Assembly (NCBI GenBank): GCA_040882225.1
Contig: JBBEBR010000006.1
Span: 62,001-126,000 of the forward strand
DNA length: 64,000 bases
Reading direction: 5' to 3'
From: Gracilimonas sp040882225
Lineage (GTDB): Bacteria; Bacteroidota; Rhodothermia; Balneolales; Balneolaceae
This document shows, in pieces, positions 8,908 through 16,356 of this stretch. A model generated the notes under the pieces. The model was not told the origin of the DNA. It saw only the letters and a list, made by a program, of their open reading frames with translations, and made no database searches. Position 1 is the first letter of the stretch. Each line of letters opens with the position of its first letter. The translations under genes and the position numbers were made by a program.

Positions 8908-9387
8908 TGTCCGGTTAAACTGAAGATGAAACAGAATAACTCTGCTTTATTTTTATGAAACTGCTGTCCCGGTTAATGGCAATATTTTACTCCGCCGGCT
9001 GTCGTGTTAAGGACGACTAATCGAATAATACATCTTAAGTCTCTCTGAAGCTACTGCCTCCCAAAGGGATCCCTTCGGGAGAAGAGCCTGTCCCTGAATT
9101 GATTCGGAAGCATTATTGGCAAAGATCCTTCGGCAGTAGCCTCAGGATGACGCTCCCCGGTAGTGCTTCTACAATGGTGCTCTACATTGAGCGATGATTT
9201 AAAAACAACTTTTATTAGCGAATTCCTATAGATCTGTTTCGATTCTTAAAAATCAATTTCAGAAGTAAATAGGCTTATTTTGGAGAACCTGGGAGCTTGC
9301 TTAAAGTGCTACCAACCATGTAATTTTAACAAATTTTAGAATCGAAACAGGTTATAGTTTTTACACCAAAGCAAATTTAACCGGACA
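8908..9387. mobile_element. 480-bp non-autonomous transposable element (MITE-like)
   Basis: The ends are perfect 12-bp inverted repeats: TGTCCGGTTAAA at 8908-8919 and TTTAACCGGACA at 9376-9387. They are flanked by a 5-bp direct repeat TCAGT (8903-8907 and 9388-9392), as expected for a target-site duplication. No transposase-sized reading frame lies inside. A second inner inverted pair is present: CTGTTTCGATTC near 9231-9242 and GAATCGAAACAG near 9339-9350. A large hairpin of the dispersed repeat family lies within (9038-9152). I cannot name the parent insertion sequence family. Confidence 0.82.
9038..9152. repeat. Copy of the dispersed hairpin repeat, inside the MITE-like element
   Basis: Outer arms CTGAAGCTACTGCC and GGCAGTAGCCTCAG pair with one mismatch; the right end GATCCTTCGGCAGTAGCC then CTCAGGATGAC is the same kind of sequence as the right end of the repeats at 18.3-19.3 kb. 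Between the arms, TCCCAAAGGGATCCCTTCGGGA forms a smaller palindrome. It is a nested insertion or an original part of the element. Confidence 0.6.
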
Positions 9388-9612
9388 TCAGTATCAGAGT
9401 CAGCAGTTTTAATACCTGTTTAATTAAACAAAGAACTTAAACGCTTATCCAAATCCTTCAGAGAATTATGACCTGATTCAATTTATTTAACGTATCTATA
9501 GAGTAACCCTATTTTAATTCCATTAGGCCAAACTCAGGAGAGAGAAATTCTGTGGTGGTAAGTCCTTGAATTAGATATAGTGAATAATTCAAATAATAAA
9601 AAAAACAACACT

Positions 9613-10182
9613 ATGTATAAATTAGGCTTGGTTTCAGTACTATTTAGTTTAACAATATTTCTATCCTGTTCAAATTCAACGGATTCGGATGAATCAGAAG
9701 AATCGGCTGTGGCATCTTCCACATTTACGGTGACAGGTGATTTGGAAGCAAAACAAGAGGGCATAGCATATTTTACCGAGTTGAACAACGATGGAAATCT
9801 TGTTCGAGTCAGTATACATTTAGTTGAAACTCATCCACAAGACAGAGATGAGAATACGGAATCAGATTATTCCCTTATTTTGGTAGCTGACATGAGTGGT
9901 GAACCCTTTACCCTTTCCACCGGAACCTATGAAATTGGAAAGCTATCAGATGAGGAATTGAATTTCACAGCTGTGTATACGCATCGAATTAGTGGTAGTC
10001 AGGTAAACGGATACAATACCGAAGATCAAAGTGGTACTATAACCATAACGAGTGTCTCAGATAATTGGATTGAAGCAACTTTCAGTTTTGCAGCAATAAA
10101 TTATGACGATGGACATGGGGAAGATGAACATATTTCCATTTCAGGTGAATTCAATGCTGAATGCTTTGGATTCTCTTGCTGA
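9613..10182 (+). CDS. Small lipoprotein, function unknown
   Basis: A 189-residue protein starting at the ATG at 9613. It has a signal of about 18 hydrophobic residues ending in FLSCSNS, a lipoprotein box, followed by a Ser/Asp/Glu-rich linker (SNSTDSDESEESAV) and a beta-rich domain (YSLILVADMSG, TYEIGKL, GTITITSVSDNWIEATFSF). The last third resembles carbohydrate- or calcium-tolerant surface beta domains of Bacteroidota lipoproteins, but I recognise no named family. A GTG 11 codons upstream would add an Asn/Lys-rich stretch before the signal and is unlikely. It is the first of four small same-strand genes in the accessory array and ends with FGFSC. Confidence 0.7.
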   Translation: MYKLGLVSVLFSLTIFLSCSNSTDSDESEESAVASSTFTVTGDLEAKQEGIAYFTELNNDGNLVRVSIHLVETHPQDRDENTESDYSLILVADMSGEPFTLSTGTYEIGKLSDEELNFTAVYTHRISGSQVNGYNTEDQSGTITITSVSDNWIEATFSFAAINYDDGHGEDEHISISGEFNAECFGFSC

Positions 10183-10216
10183 GGTTTTCAAATTCATGAT
10201 TAAATTTTGGATTTTG

Positions 10217-10293
10217 AATGTTGAATTTTCGCCGAAGGCATCCCTTTGGGAGAATTCGGGAAAGACATTAGCTGCGCTTGCGCGGCTTTTGTT
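10217..10293. repeat. Repeat Y, copy 1
   Basis: A 77-bp sequence running from AATGTTGAATTTTCGCC through CATCCCTTTGGGA and GACATTAGCTGCGCTTGCG to GGCTTTTGTT. It is nearly identical to 12880-12956. The left half is itself a degenerate palindrome (TTTTCGCCGAAGG against CCCTTTGGGAGAA). Confidence 0.75.
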
Positions 10294-10417
10294 GTTTTAA
10301 GGCAGGGCTTCTCCTCGTATCGAACCTCTGGTTAGGTACGCATGGCTGTGCCAAAGGCATCTTTGTCGGAGAACCTGGGTTCCCCTCCTGAGGTTTATAC
10401 TCCCACAATATCGAACC

Positions 10418-10480
10418 ACATAACATTAGCAGAAACAGGTTAATCTTTGGATTATTTACTGGATAGGAATAATCCAGACG
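10418..10480. repeat. Repeat X, copy 1 (short)
   Basis: Begins ACATAACATTAGCAGAAACA and continues to TGGATAGGAATAATCC. It shares its first 60 bp with copies at 11194 and 11911. All three copies are in the same orientation and each follows a small plus-strand gene. Confidence 0.75.
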
Positions 10481-10633
10481 TATCAAAAGAGCTTTTGATA
10501 GCTGTTATCTCATCAGGGTACGTAAAAAAATTTTTGATATTAACTCTATACTATTCATTTTATCCCGTCTTTTAAAGTAACAAAATGAAATACTATTCAC
10601 TTTGTTGGACATAATTTAAAAAAATGGTAGCAG

Positions 10634-11089
10634 ATGAATAAAATCGAAAAAAGATTGATAGAATTGGGTATTCAATTGCCTGAAATTCCTAAACCAATTG
10701 CTAACTATATCCCAGCCAAAAGAGCAGGCAACCTCATTTATACTGCTGGACAAGTTCCTGTATATGAAGGAAAGAGTTATAAAGGTAAACTTGGGGAGGA
10801 TATTATGCTCGAAGAAAGTAAAACGGCGACTAAATTATGTGTGGTTAATTGCTTGGCAGCAATAAAGAGTGTTTGTCCTCTTGATAAAATTAAAAGTGTT
10901 ATTGCCGTTCATGGTTTAGTCAATGCTACTCCGGAAAACACCGAACAAGCCGCTGCTATGAATGGAGCTTCGGATTTTGTAGTGGAGGTTTTTGGAGAAA
11001 TTGGAAGACATACCCGTACGGCAGTTGGAGTTGGTGTACCACACAATTTTGCGGCTTCTGTTTATATGATTGTTGAAGTTGAAGACTAA
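10634..11089 (+). CDS. RidA (YjgF/UK114) family protein
   Basis: A 151-residue RidA-superfamily protein. The family pattern is visible in the early NLIYTAGQVPVYEG strand and the C-terminal GRHTRTAVGVGVPHNFAASVYMIVEVE. The arginine that in RidA contacts the substrate carboxylate is present (HTRTAV), but the glutamate usually seen in the last strand of true imine deaminases is replaced (ASVYMIVE), so a standard 2-iminobutanoate deaminase role is uncertain. Length is longer than RidA (about 128) and matches the YjgH-like subgroup. The ATG at 10634 is preceded by AGCAG; a nearby ATG at 10624 stops within six codons. Second gene in the accessory array. Confidence 0.85.
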   Translation: MNKIEKRLIELGIQLPEIPKPIANYIPAKRAGNLIYTAGQVPVYEGKSYKGKLGEDIMLEESKTATKLCVVNCLAAIKSVCPLDKIKSVIAVHGLVNATPENTEQAAAMNGASDFVVEVFGEIGRHTRTAVGVGVPHNFAASVYMIVEVED

Positions 11090-11493
11090 ACTAAACTAAT
11101 CACAATGTGAAAGCCAGATCTTTTCAGTCTTTAGCAGAGCGGTGAGATTCAAGATTTAAAAAAATGGATTCTGGATTTTAAGAACTTTGCACCACATAAC
11201 ATAAGCAGAAACAAGTTATTATTTGGTTTACATGTTGGATAGGAATATTATCCCAAGGTTATTCGGGAATCGGGGAATAGATGAGTTGCTGTTTCTTCTT
11301 ATTCGTACAGGCAAAGGTGTTTTTGATAAAAGCCGAATCTTCCTGTTACTCCCATTTATTTTAAAGAATAAACTTTACAGCTTTCTTTACTGGCTTACAC
11401 GGCTGACAAAAATAATAGTGGAGCAGCACCCACTCAAAAAAACGGGAGTAATTGAAAATCCATAAGAGTAAAAATGGTATAAAACAATAAACA
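11090..11493. other. Gene-free spacer carrying repeat X copy 2
   Basis: A short sequence GATCTTTTCAGTCTTTAGC (near 11116) is shared with 14389. Repeat X copy 2 fills 11194-11369. An 80-codon frame at 11223-11465 runs over the repeat, has no family resemblance and is not called as a gene. Confidence 0.55.
11194..11369. repeat. Repeat X, copy 2
   Basis: Starts ACATAACATAAGCAGAAACA, continues through TTGGATAGGAATATTATCC and AATCGGGG, and ends around CGAATCTTCCTGTTACTCCC. It is alignable with copy 3 (11909-12066) over its whole length with small gaps. Confidence 0.75.
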
Positions 11494-11865
11494 ATGAAAC
11501 TAAAAACCTTTTCAATAGTTTGGGCAGCAATATATCTCGGCTTCGGGCTCGGAATACTTTTTATCCCTATTCAGCTCATGGCAACTTTTGGTGTGACACT
11601 TGACAGTAACGGCACCATGATGGCTCGCTTACTTGGTGCAGCTTTGACTGCTTACGGATTGACTTTTTGGTTGAATCGTAATCTTCCAGCGTCAGACAAG
11701 GCTTGGCATAACCTTTTACTGACAAGTTTCATTTATAACATTGCTGTCATTCCTATTGTGCTTATGGCGTTACTTGACGGAGTGACGAACGCAATGGGTT
11801 GGGTGCCTTTTGGACAGCATATTTTTCTCGCTGCGACTTTTGGCTACTTCACTTTTAGAAATTAA
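11494..11865 (+). CDS. Small four-helix membrane protein, function unknown
   Basis: A 123-residue integral membrane protein with four hydrophobic segments at about residues 7-29, 42-60, 72-95 and 103-121, and very short loops. A conserved-looking MMARLLGAALTAYGLTFW motif sits in helix 2. I do not recognise a named family. The ATG at 11494 follows an AACAATAAACA leader. The gene is third in the same-strand accessory array, with a repeat X copy on each side (11194 and 11909), so it may have arrived as a unit with its downstream repeat. Base composition is slightly more GC-rich than the flanking spacers. Confidence 0.65.
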   Translation: MKLKTFSIVWAAIYLGFGLGILFIPIQLMATFGVTLDSNGTMMARLLGAALTAYGLTFWLNRNLPASDKAWHNLLLTSFIYNIAVIPIVLMALLDGVTNAMGWVPFGQHIFLAATFGYFTFRN

Positions 11866-11908
11866 CAACCAATACGAAACACAGACGGTAACTAAAAATT
11901 ATAGCTCC

Positions 11909-12066
11909 TCTTAACATTAGCAGAAACAGGTTATTATTTGGTTTACTTGTTGGATAGGAATATTATCCGAGGGGTATTCTTGAATCGGGGGATGTGAGGA
12001 TTAGCTGTTTTCCAGAAAAAAAGATTTTATATATCGAATCTTCCTTTTACTCCCATTTCTAAAGAA
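11909..12066. repeat. Repeat X, copy 3
   Basis: Starts CTTAACATTAGCAGAAACAGG, goes on TTGGATAGGAATATTATCC and ends with TCTTCCTTTTACTCCCATTT. It lies 44 bp after the preceding stop codon. 24 bp beyond its end the sequence TGCTGTTATGT (12090-12100) is an exact partner for ACATAACA...AGCA at the left end of copy 1. Confidence 0.75.
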
Positions 12067-12089
12067 CTACATGAATAGCGTTGGTGATA

Positions 12090-12100
12090 TGCTGTTATGT
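12090..12100. repeat. Possible attC-like right core (TGCTGTTATGT)
   Basis: GTTATGT (12094-12100) lies 27 bp upstream of the next start codon and is the exact reverse complement of the ACATAAC that begins repeat X copies 1 and 2; the flanking TGCT pairs with AGCA of copy 1 apart from a two-base bulge. This is the geometry of integron attC boxes, although GTTATGT departs from the GTTRRRY consensus at one base. Confidence 0.35.
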
Positions 12101-12127
12101 ACAACCTAAAAAAAAGAAACAAACAAA

Positions 12128-12649
12128 ATGAAATATGCTATTATGTTAGGCTCGAATATGTTCGTTGGAACAAATGGAGTTTTTACGGTAGAAATTAATG
12201 GAAAATTAAAAGAGTTTTTTAAAGTTCGAGAAATATTCCGAAAAAGGTCAGAAGGTTCTTATTTAGCAGTCGATTGTGATATTAAAGATTCTGATAATAA
12301 CAGGGAAATAAAGCTATTTAAAAGTAAACCTGTTGTGGCCGACGAAAATATTAAGATTGAATCTGTTAAAAAGAATATTATTGCTAAAAGAACAGACGGA
12401 AATTTAATTATTAAAGTCGAACAAATTGAAAGCGACAATCCTACTCTTCCGAAATCTGGTCCAATTCCAGAACTACTTAAAACAAATCAAGTAGATGCCA
12501 TCTTAAGAATAACTGGAAACTTTTATGCTGGAAATTTCAAAGTAAAAATTGACAATGAAAATATGCAAGTAGGCGGAATAACACTTAGCGGTAATCTGAA
12601 TGTCGGAACTGGTGGAATGCGGATAACCCAAATGGGATTTTCGATGTAA
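12128..12649 (+). CDS. Hypothetical protein, cassette-type
   Basis: A 173-residue soluble protein with no signal or membrane segment. It is beta-rich in its first 110 residues (GVFTVEINGKLKEFFKVREIF, NLIIKVEQIE) and ends with a glycine-rich repeat-like tail (GGITLSGNLNVGTGGMRITQMGFSM). I recognise no family; the predicted content resembles small proteins carried by integron gene cassettes. The ATG at 12128 follows AAACAAACAAA. It is bounded by the attC-like box at 12090-12100 and the attC-like site at 12655-12713, which would make a cassette of about 610 bp. Confidence 0.6.
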   Translation: MKYAIMLGSNMFVGTNGVFTVEINGKLKEFFKVREIFRKRSEGSYLAVDCDIKDSDNNREIKLFKSKPVVADENIKIESVKKNIIAKRTDGNLIIKVEQIESDNPTLPKSGPIPELLKTNQVDAILRITGNFYAGNFKVKIDNENMQVGGITLSGNLNVGTGGMRITQMGFSM

Positions 12650-12654
12650 AAAAG

Positions 12655-12713
12655 GCGCAAATAACATCGGTGTGCCTTGAAATCCCGCACTTGCCATTCC
12701 CAAAAATAATTGT
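12655..12713. other. Possible attC-like recombination site
   Basis: A 59-bp stretch starting five bases after the stop codon. It opens with GCGCAAATAACA and closes with AATTGTGCAC, imperfectly complementary ends (GCGCA/TGTGC, AATAA/TTATT-like), with smaller imperfect pairing inside (GGTGTGCC against GCACTTGCC). Position right behind a short gene and right before the next gene start fits an attC. Sequence match to the R boxes is weak, so this is tentative. Confidence 0.35.
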
Positions 12714-12730
12714 GCACAAGCTTAAAAAAA

Positions 12731-12934
12731 ATGCTAACTAAAAAATTGATTCAGAACTCAAAACAGACTGAATGGAATTTCAGTAACAACATTTTATACG
12801 AGATGTGTAGCGAGAATTTCACTCACGAACGAGTTGACACAATAATCGGAAAAGTTCTGATAATCGGCAGAGTTTATTCAATGTTGAATTTTCGCCGAAG
12901 GTATCCCTTTGGGAAGATACTGGAAAGACATTAG
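12731..12934 (+). pseudogene. Truncated small cassette-type gene, interrupted by repeat Y
   Basis: From the ATG at 12731 the frame reads MLTKKLIQNSKQTEWNF, NILYEMCSENFTH and IIGKVLIIGRVYS, a pattern I recall from small hypothetical proteins of integron cassette arrays (W-F-x-N...LYxMC...GKxxxIGRxY). After the VYS codons, at 12880, the sequence changes abruptly to repeat Y, which supplies LNFRRRYPFGKILERH and a stop. Family members I recall continue with IERRK and a further domain, so roughly the first 50 codons survive. A GTG at 12710 would add seven residues. Truncation is seen; family identity is from memory and unsure. Confidence 0.55.
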
Positions 12935-12956
12935 CTGCGCTTGCGTGGCTTTTGTT
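12880..12956. repeat. Repeat Y, copy 2
   Basis: Matches 10217-10293 almost base for base (AATGTTGAATTTTCGCC ... GGCTTTTGTT), with CATCCC changed to TATCCC and a few differences around the central GGGA. It forms the 3' end of the truncated gene at 12731. Confidence 0.75.
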
Positions 12957-12974
12957 TATGAGCGAGGTAAGGTT

Positions 12975-13030
12975 GTCATTCTGAGCGGATCGAAGAATCT
13001 ATACAAGTGCTGAAGCGATAGATCTATATT
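12975..13030. repeat. Partial copy of the dispersed hairpin repeat
   Basis: GTCATTCTGAGCGGATCGA then AGAATCT is the left end of the repeat family seen at 18.3-19.3 kb; the right end is eroded to GCGATAGATC. It lies just downstream of the beta-propeller gene. Confidence 0.5.
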
Positions 13031-13044
13031 ACCCAGTCCAAATC

Positions 13045-14217
13045 CTAGAAATCAATTTCCATGAAAATTAGATATGGATTATCATTCTTAGAAAGTGTTT
13101 CTGAAAATGATATGAGCTTTTTATTTTTTTTGCTAAAGGCATCCCATTCTCGATCGTTCAATTGTTCTTTTTTTTCAGCTAAATAATCAAAAAGTTCTGT
13201 TGGTTGTTGATACCAAACCAATGAATTCTCATAAACGGTATTTGGCCATCTAATCAAAGGGCCAATTCCTAAATCATCTATGAGTTTATCGTTTCGTGTA
13301 TGAATTGTTTCATCTGATTTTCTGGATTTAAAATAATGGTAGGAGTCCGTGTTCACCCAATACAAAAAATGGGTAAAGCTATCGGTTTCAAAGAACGCAG
13401 TAATATTAAATGCCTTACCCTCTCTGGATGCACGTCTATCTTGATTGGTTTCATAAAACTCAAAAAACTCCTGTGGCAAATTATATTTTCCAAAATCAAT
13501 ACTCATCTTTGATACTTTATTTTCATCAGTAACCTTATATATGGAATTTTCTGAATGTATAGTGATGTTTAAATCGTTTCCGTAGGATGTAAAGTTTGTT
13601 GGAAGTGCTGCGTGATAGCCTCTTAAACCATCAATTATTGGAGAAAAGCTATGTATTTCGATAAAATTTTGATCTGTAACTATAATATTGTTTACAACAT
13701 TAGGATCTTTTCTATTATCCAAATAAAAAATATATCCATCATTAAATACTTCAAATCTTCGAAAACGAAATTTTAGAATTTTGTCTTCTATGAAACTACC
13801 GTCATCTAAGTTAAAATAGCTGAACTTACTCCCTCTGGCATCATAGATAATAATCTCTTCGCTTTTCTTATCTATTGCAAAATCATAAGGACCCATGAAT
13901 TCTCCTGGACCACGACCATAGTTAGATATATCAAATAGTAATTCTCCTTTTCTGTTATAAACATATAAAGCCAAGGAATTATATGAATCTAGTATAAATA
14001 ATCTGTCTTTTGTTACTAATAATTTTTCAATTGACCCAAAATATTTAGCAGAATCTAATTTTATGAATTCTACATTTTTTACAAATGAACTATATTTCGT
14101 AGCAGACACATTTGCAGGGTTTATTTCTAATTCACTGCTATTTTTTACCCTTTCAATACTCCCTGAACAATTAAACAAAAATGCCGAAAAGAGTACTACT
14201 GTATATTTCATTTGCAT
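13045..14217 (-). CDS. 6-bladed beta-propeller lipoprotein
   Basis: From the ATG at 14217 this is a 390-residue exported lipoprotein: signal MQMKYTVVLFSAFLFNC with the acylated Cys at residue 17, then a beta-propeller of the kind called 6-bladed beta-propeller in Bacteroidota (NHL-like). Blade features are repeated hydrophobic strands with YNRKGELLFDISNYGRGPGEF, DYAIDKK-type DFAIDKKSEEIIIYD and FSYFNLDDGSF. The GRGPGEF loop is characteristic of this family. These proteins are surface-attached and their ligands are mostly unknown. An ATG at 14256 would place 13 hydrophilic residues before the signal and is less likely. It is the only minus-strand gene in the accessory stretch and stands alone. 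Confidence 0.8.
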   Translation of the reverse strand: MQMKYTVVLFSAFLFNCSGSIERVKNSSELEINPANVSATKYSSFVKNVEFIKLDSAKYFGSIEKLLVTKDRLFILDSYNSLALYVYNRKGELLFDISNYGRGPGEFMGPYDFAIDKKSEEIIIYDARGSKFSYFNLDDGSFIEDKILKFRFRRFEVFNDGYIFYLDNRKDPNVVNNIIVTDQNFIEIHSFSPIIDGLRGYHAALPTNFTSYGNDLNITIHSENSIYKVTDENKVSKMSIDFGKYNLPQEFFEFYETNQDRRASREGKAFNITAFFETDSFTHFLYWVNTDSYHYFKSRKSDETIHTRNDKLIDDLGIGPLIRWPNTVYENSLVWYQQPTELFDYLAEKKEQLNDREWDAFSKKNKKLISFSETLSKNDNPYLIFMEIDF

Positions 14218-14728
14218 AATGTATAAGCCCTGTTTTGTATGAGTTTTTATAAACAATTATTCCAACATATAATTGTTTGGTGATACCTTCAACCACTAAT
14301 CATTTGGACTTGAAGCTAAATGATAGGTTATTCAGAAAATCATCTTAGCCCCGCTAGAACGGCTTTTGTTTGTAAAAACCCCAAAGATCTTTTCAGTCTT
14401 CAGCGAAGCGGTGACTGAAAAATACCAGTTCACGAAACCTCCGACTTCCATTAAGGCTACTTCATTTATAATCTCATCGATATTCATCAATTCAGATTTT
14501 GAGATAATACTTACATTTCCTTCCCTTAATGCAAGTCAGAGACTTGCCAAGCTACACCTCTTAAGTCTTCACTTCGTTCGAGACTTAAGAGAACAATGGG
14601 AACGTAGCGGATGCGGAGTGAAGAATCCCCCACAAATTTTCCGAAAGAAAGTTTGATGCACTTCGTGGAAAGGCTTAATATATCCCTTCACACTTTTCAT
14701 TTTTTACTACGGGTTGAATAAAGGTTTT
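14218..14728. other. Gene-free spacer with hairpins before dnaB
   Basis: Nothing codable is convincing; a 96-codon frame at 14366-14656 passes straight through two perfect hairpins and has no family look. The GATCTTTTCAGTCTT word is shared with 11116. The last 60 bp before 14729 must hold the dnaB promoter, but no clear TAnnTTTG box was seen. Confidence 0.55.
14531..14591. repeat. Paired perfect hairpins (REP/BIME-like)
   Basis: Hairpin 1: GCAAGTC, AGA, GACTTGC (14531-14547), a perfect 7-bp stem. Hairpin 2: CTCTTAAGTCT (14558-14568), a 12-nt loop, AGACTTAAGAG (14581-14591), a perfect 11-bp stem. The two lie 10 bp apart in a gene-free spacer, the layout of bacterial interspersed mosaic (REP-type) elements. 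Confidence 0.75.
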
Positions 14729-16255
14729 ATGGCAGAAAGCGCAGGGTCATATAAGGATCAGAACAAGGAAAAAGCTAAGATTTTGGAGATGGACGGCCGG
14801 GTTCCCCCGCAAGCCGTTGAGGTTGAAGAAGCCGTGTTAGGTGCCATGCTGATCGAAACCGGAGCCGCTATTATCGCACTTCAAATGCTCCAGCCCGATG
14901 ATTTCTACAAACCCGCCAACAAGCATATTTTTGAATCCCTGATCAACCTTCATGAACGGGATAATCCGCTCGATTTGCTCTCCATCGAAAATGAATTGCG
15001 CGATAAAAATCTGCTCGACATTTGCGGCGGTTCCACCTACCTGGCAGACTTAACGCGGTCGGTTAGCTCGGCGGCAAATATTGAATATCATTGCCAGATT
15101 ATCATTGAGAAATCCATAAAGCGGAATCTCATTCTGCGCTGCACGGATGTCATCAAAGAATCTTACGATACCACTACAGATTCCTACGATGTATTGGATG
15201 GAGCTGAGCAAAAGATTTTTGACCTGGCGAATCAGAAGAGTAAAAATTTTGCAAAGCCGGTAAAGGATATTCTCACCGATACGCTCTCCTACCTGGAAAA
15301 TATGCGGGATAAAACTTCCAGCATCACCGGAGTTCCGGCAGGACTTGCCATCGACGATTTAACGGCCGGCTGGCAAAAAGGAGATCTGATTATTATTGCG
15401 GCGCGTCCATCGATGGGTAAAACGGCTTTTGTGCTTACCGCTGCCCGAAATGCGGCCATGTATCCCGATGAAGAAATGCGGGTTCCTGTGGCTGTTTTTA
15501 GTTTAGAGATGTCGAATCAGTCTTTAGTGCAACGACTTCTAACCATGGAAGCGCGCGTAAAAGGTGATGAAGCCCGAAAAGGAAACCTGAAAGACAGTGA
15601 TTTTGCCGAGCTCATAAATGCTGCGGGAAGATTACACGAGGCTAAAATCTTTATCGATGATACGCCGGCTATTACGTTGATGGAGCTCAGAACCAAATGC
15701 CGTCGGCTTAAAAGTGAGCACGATATCGGCATGATTGTAGTCGATTACCTGCAGTTAATGCAGGGCTCCTCTAAAGATAATGGTAACCGAGAGCAAGAAA
15801 TTGCTTCCATTTCCCGTGGACTTAAATCCCTCGCTAAAGACCTTGATGTGCCGGTGATTGCGCTTTCTCAGCTTAGCCGTGCCGTGGAGCAACGTGGTGG
15901 TGATAAACGTCCATTATTGAGTGATTTACGGGAATCAGGATCTATCGAGCAGGATGCCGATGTGGTAATTTTCCTATATCGGGCAGAGTATTACCAAATT
16001 TTAACTACCGAAGAAGGGAGATCAACAAAAGGCCTTGCCGAAGTCATTGTCAGGAAACAACGTAACGGCCCAATAGGAACCAAAACCCACTTCTTTGTGG
16101 AAGATTACGCTCGTTTTGAAAATCTCACCGCAGCTGGAAATGACAATGCGTATATCGGTGGCGGAAATCCTGAAAGTGACTACGATAATAAAGCTTCCGG
16201 CCCGGCTCCCCTTCCCCACAATCCTGCCCCGGATGATGAGGATGCTCCTTTTTAA
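14729..16255 (+). CDS. dnaB: Replicative DNA helicase DnaB
   Basis: A 508-residue hexameric helicase that unwinds DNA at the replication fork and loads with primase. The N-terminal DnaB domain (PPQAVEVEEAVLGAMLIE) is followed by the RecA-like ATPase domain with Walker A AARPSMGKTAF (about residue 226), FSLEMS, the Walker B region IGMIVVDYLQLM, and LSDLRESGSIEQDADVV. No intein interrupts it. The ATG at 14729 (MAESAGSYKD) is preferred to an in-frame TTG five codons upstream. The C-terminal 40 residues are low-complexity, Pro/Asp-rich. It stands alone between the accessory stretch and the toxin-antitoxin pair. Confidence 0.95.
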   Translation: MAESAGSYKDQNKEKAKILEMDGRVPPQAVEVEEAVLGAMLIETGAAIIALQMLQPDDFYKPANKHIFESLINLHERDNPLDLLSIENELRDKNLLDICGGSTYLADLTRSVSSAANIEYHCQIIIEKSIKRNLILRCTDVIKESYDTTTDSYDVLDGAEQKIFDLANQKSKNFAKPVKDILTDTLSYLENMRDKTSSITGVPAGLAIDDLTAGWQKGDLIIIAARPSMGKTAFVLTAARNAAMYPDEEMRVPVAVFSLEMSNQSLVQRLLTMEARVKGDEARKGNLKDSDFAELINAAGRLHEAKIFIDDTPAITLMELRTKCRRLKSEHDIGMIVVDYLQLMQGSSKDNGNREQEIASISRGLKSLAKDLDVPVIALSQLSRAVEQRGGDKRPLLSDLRESGSIEQDADVVIFLYRAEYYQILTTEEGRSTKGLAEVIVRKQRNGPIGTKTHFFVEDYARFENLTAAGNDNAYIGGGNPESDYDNKASGPAPLPHNPAPDDEDAPF

Positions 16256-16356
16256 GGATTGAGTTATTGTGAAATTGGGTTATTGAGTTTACTTCTCATT
16301 TATTAATCTAACTTCCCTGACCAAATTTTTCTCTCACGGATGAGGGAGTAATAGAA

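Larger units (their letters stand above)
10183..10633. other. Gene-free spacer carrying repeats
   Basis: No credible coding frame is present. The stretch holds one copy of the 77-bp repeat Y (10217-10293), two direct ATCGAACC words (near 10318 and 10410) and one copy of repeat X (10418-10480), then an AT-rich leader before the RidA-family gene. It has the look of cassette or insertion debris. Confidence 0.6.

Noticed and set aside
11223..11465. 80-codon frame in the spacer before the four-helix membrane protein
   Set aside because: It is made mainly of repeat X copy 2, which is not open in the other copies; no family resemblance.
14366..14656. 96-codon frame before dnaB
   Set aside because: It runs through two perfect hairpins and shared repeat words; composition is not protein-like.
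14729..16255. Intein in DnaB
   Set aside because: The length of 508 residues is normal and no splice-domain motifs interrupt the P-loop region.
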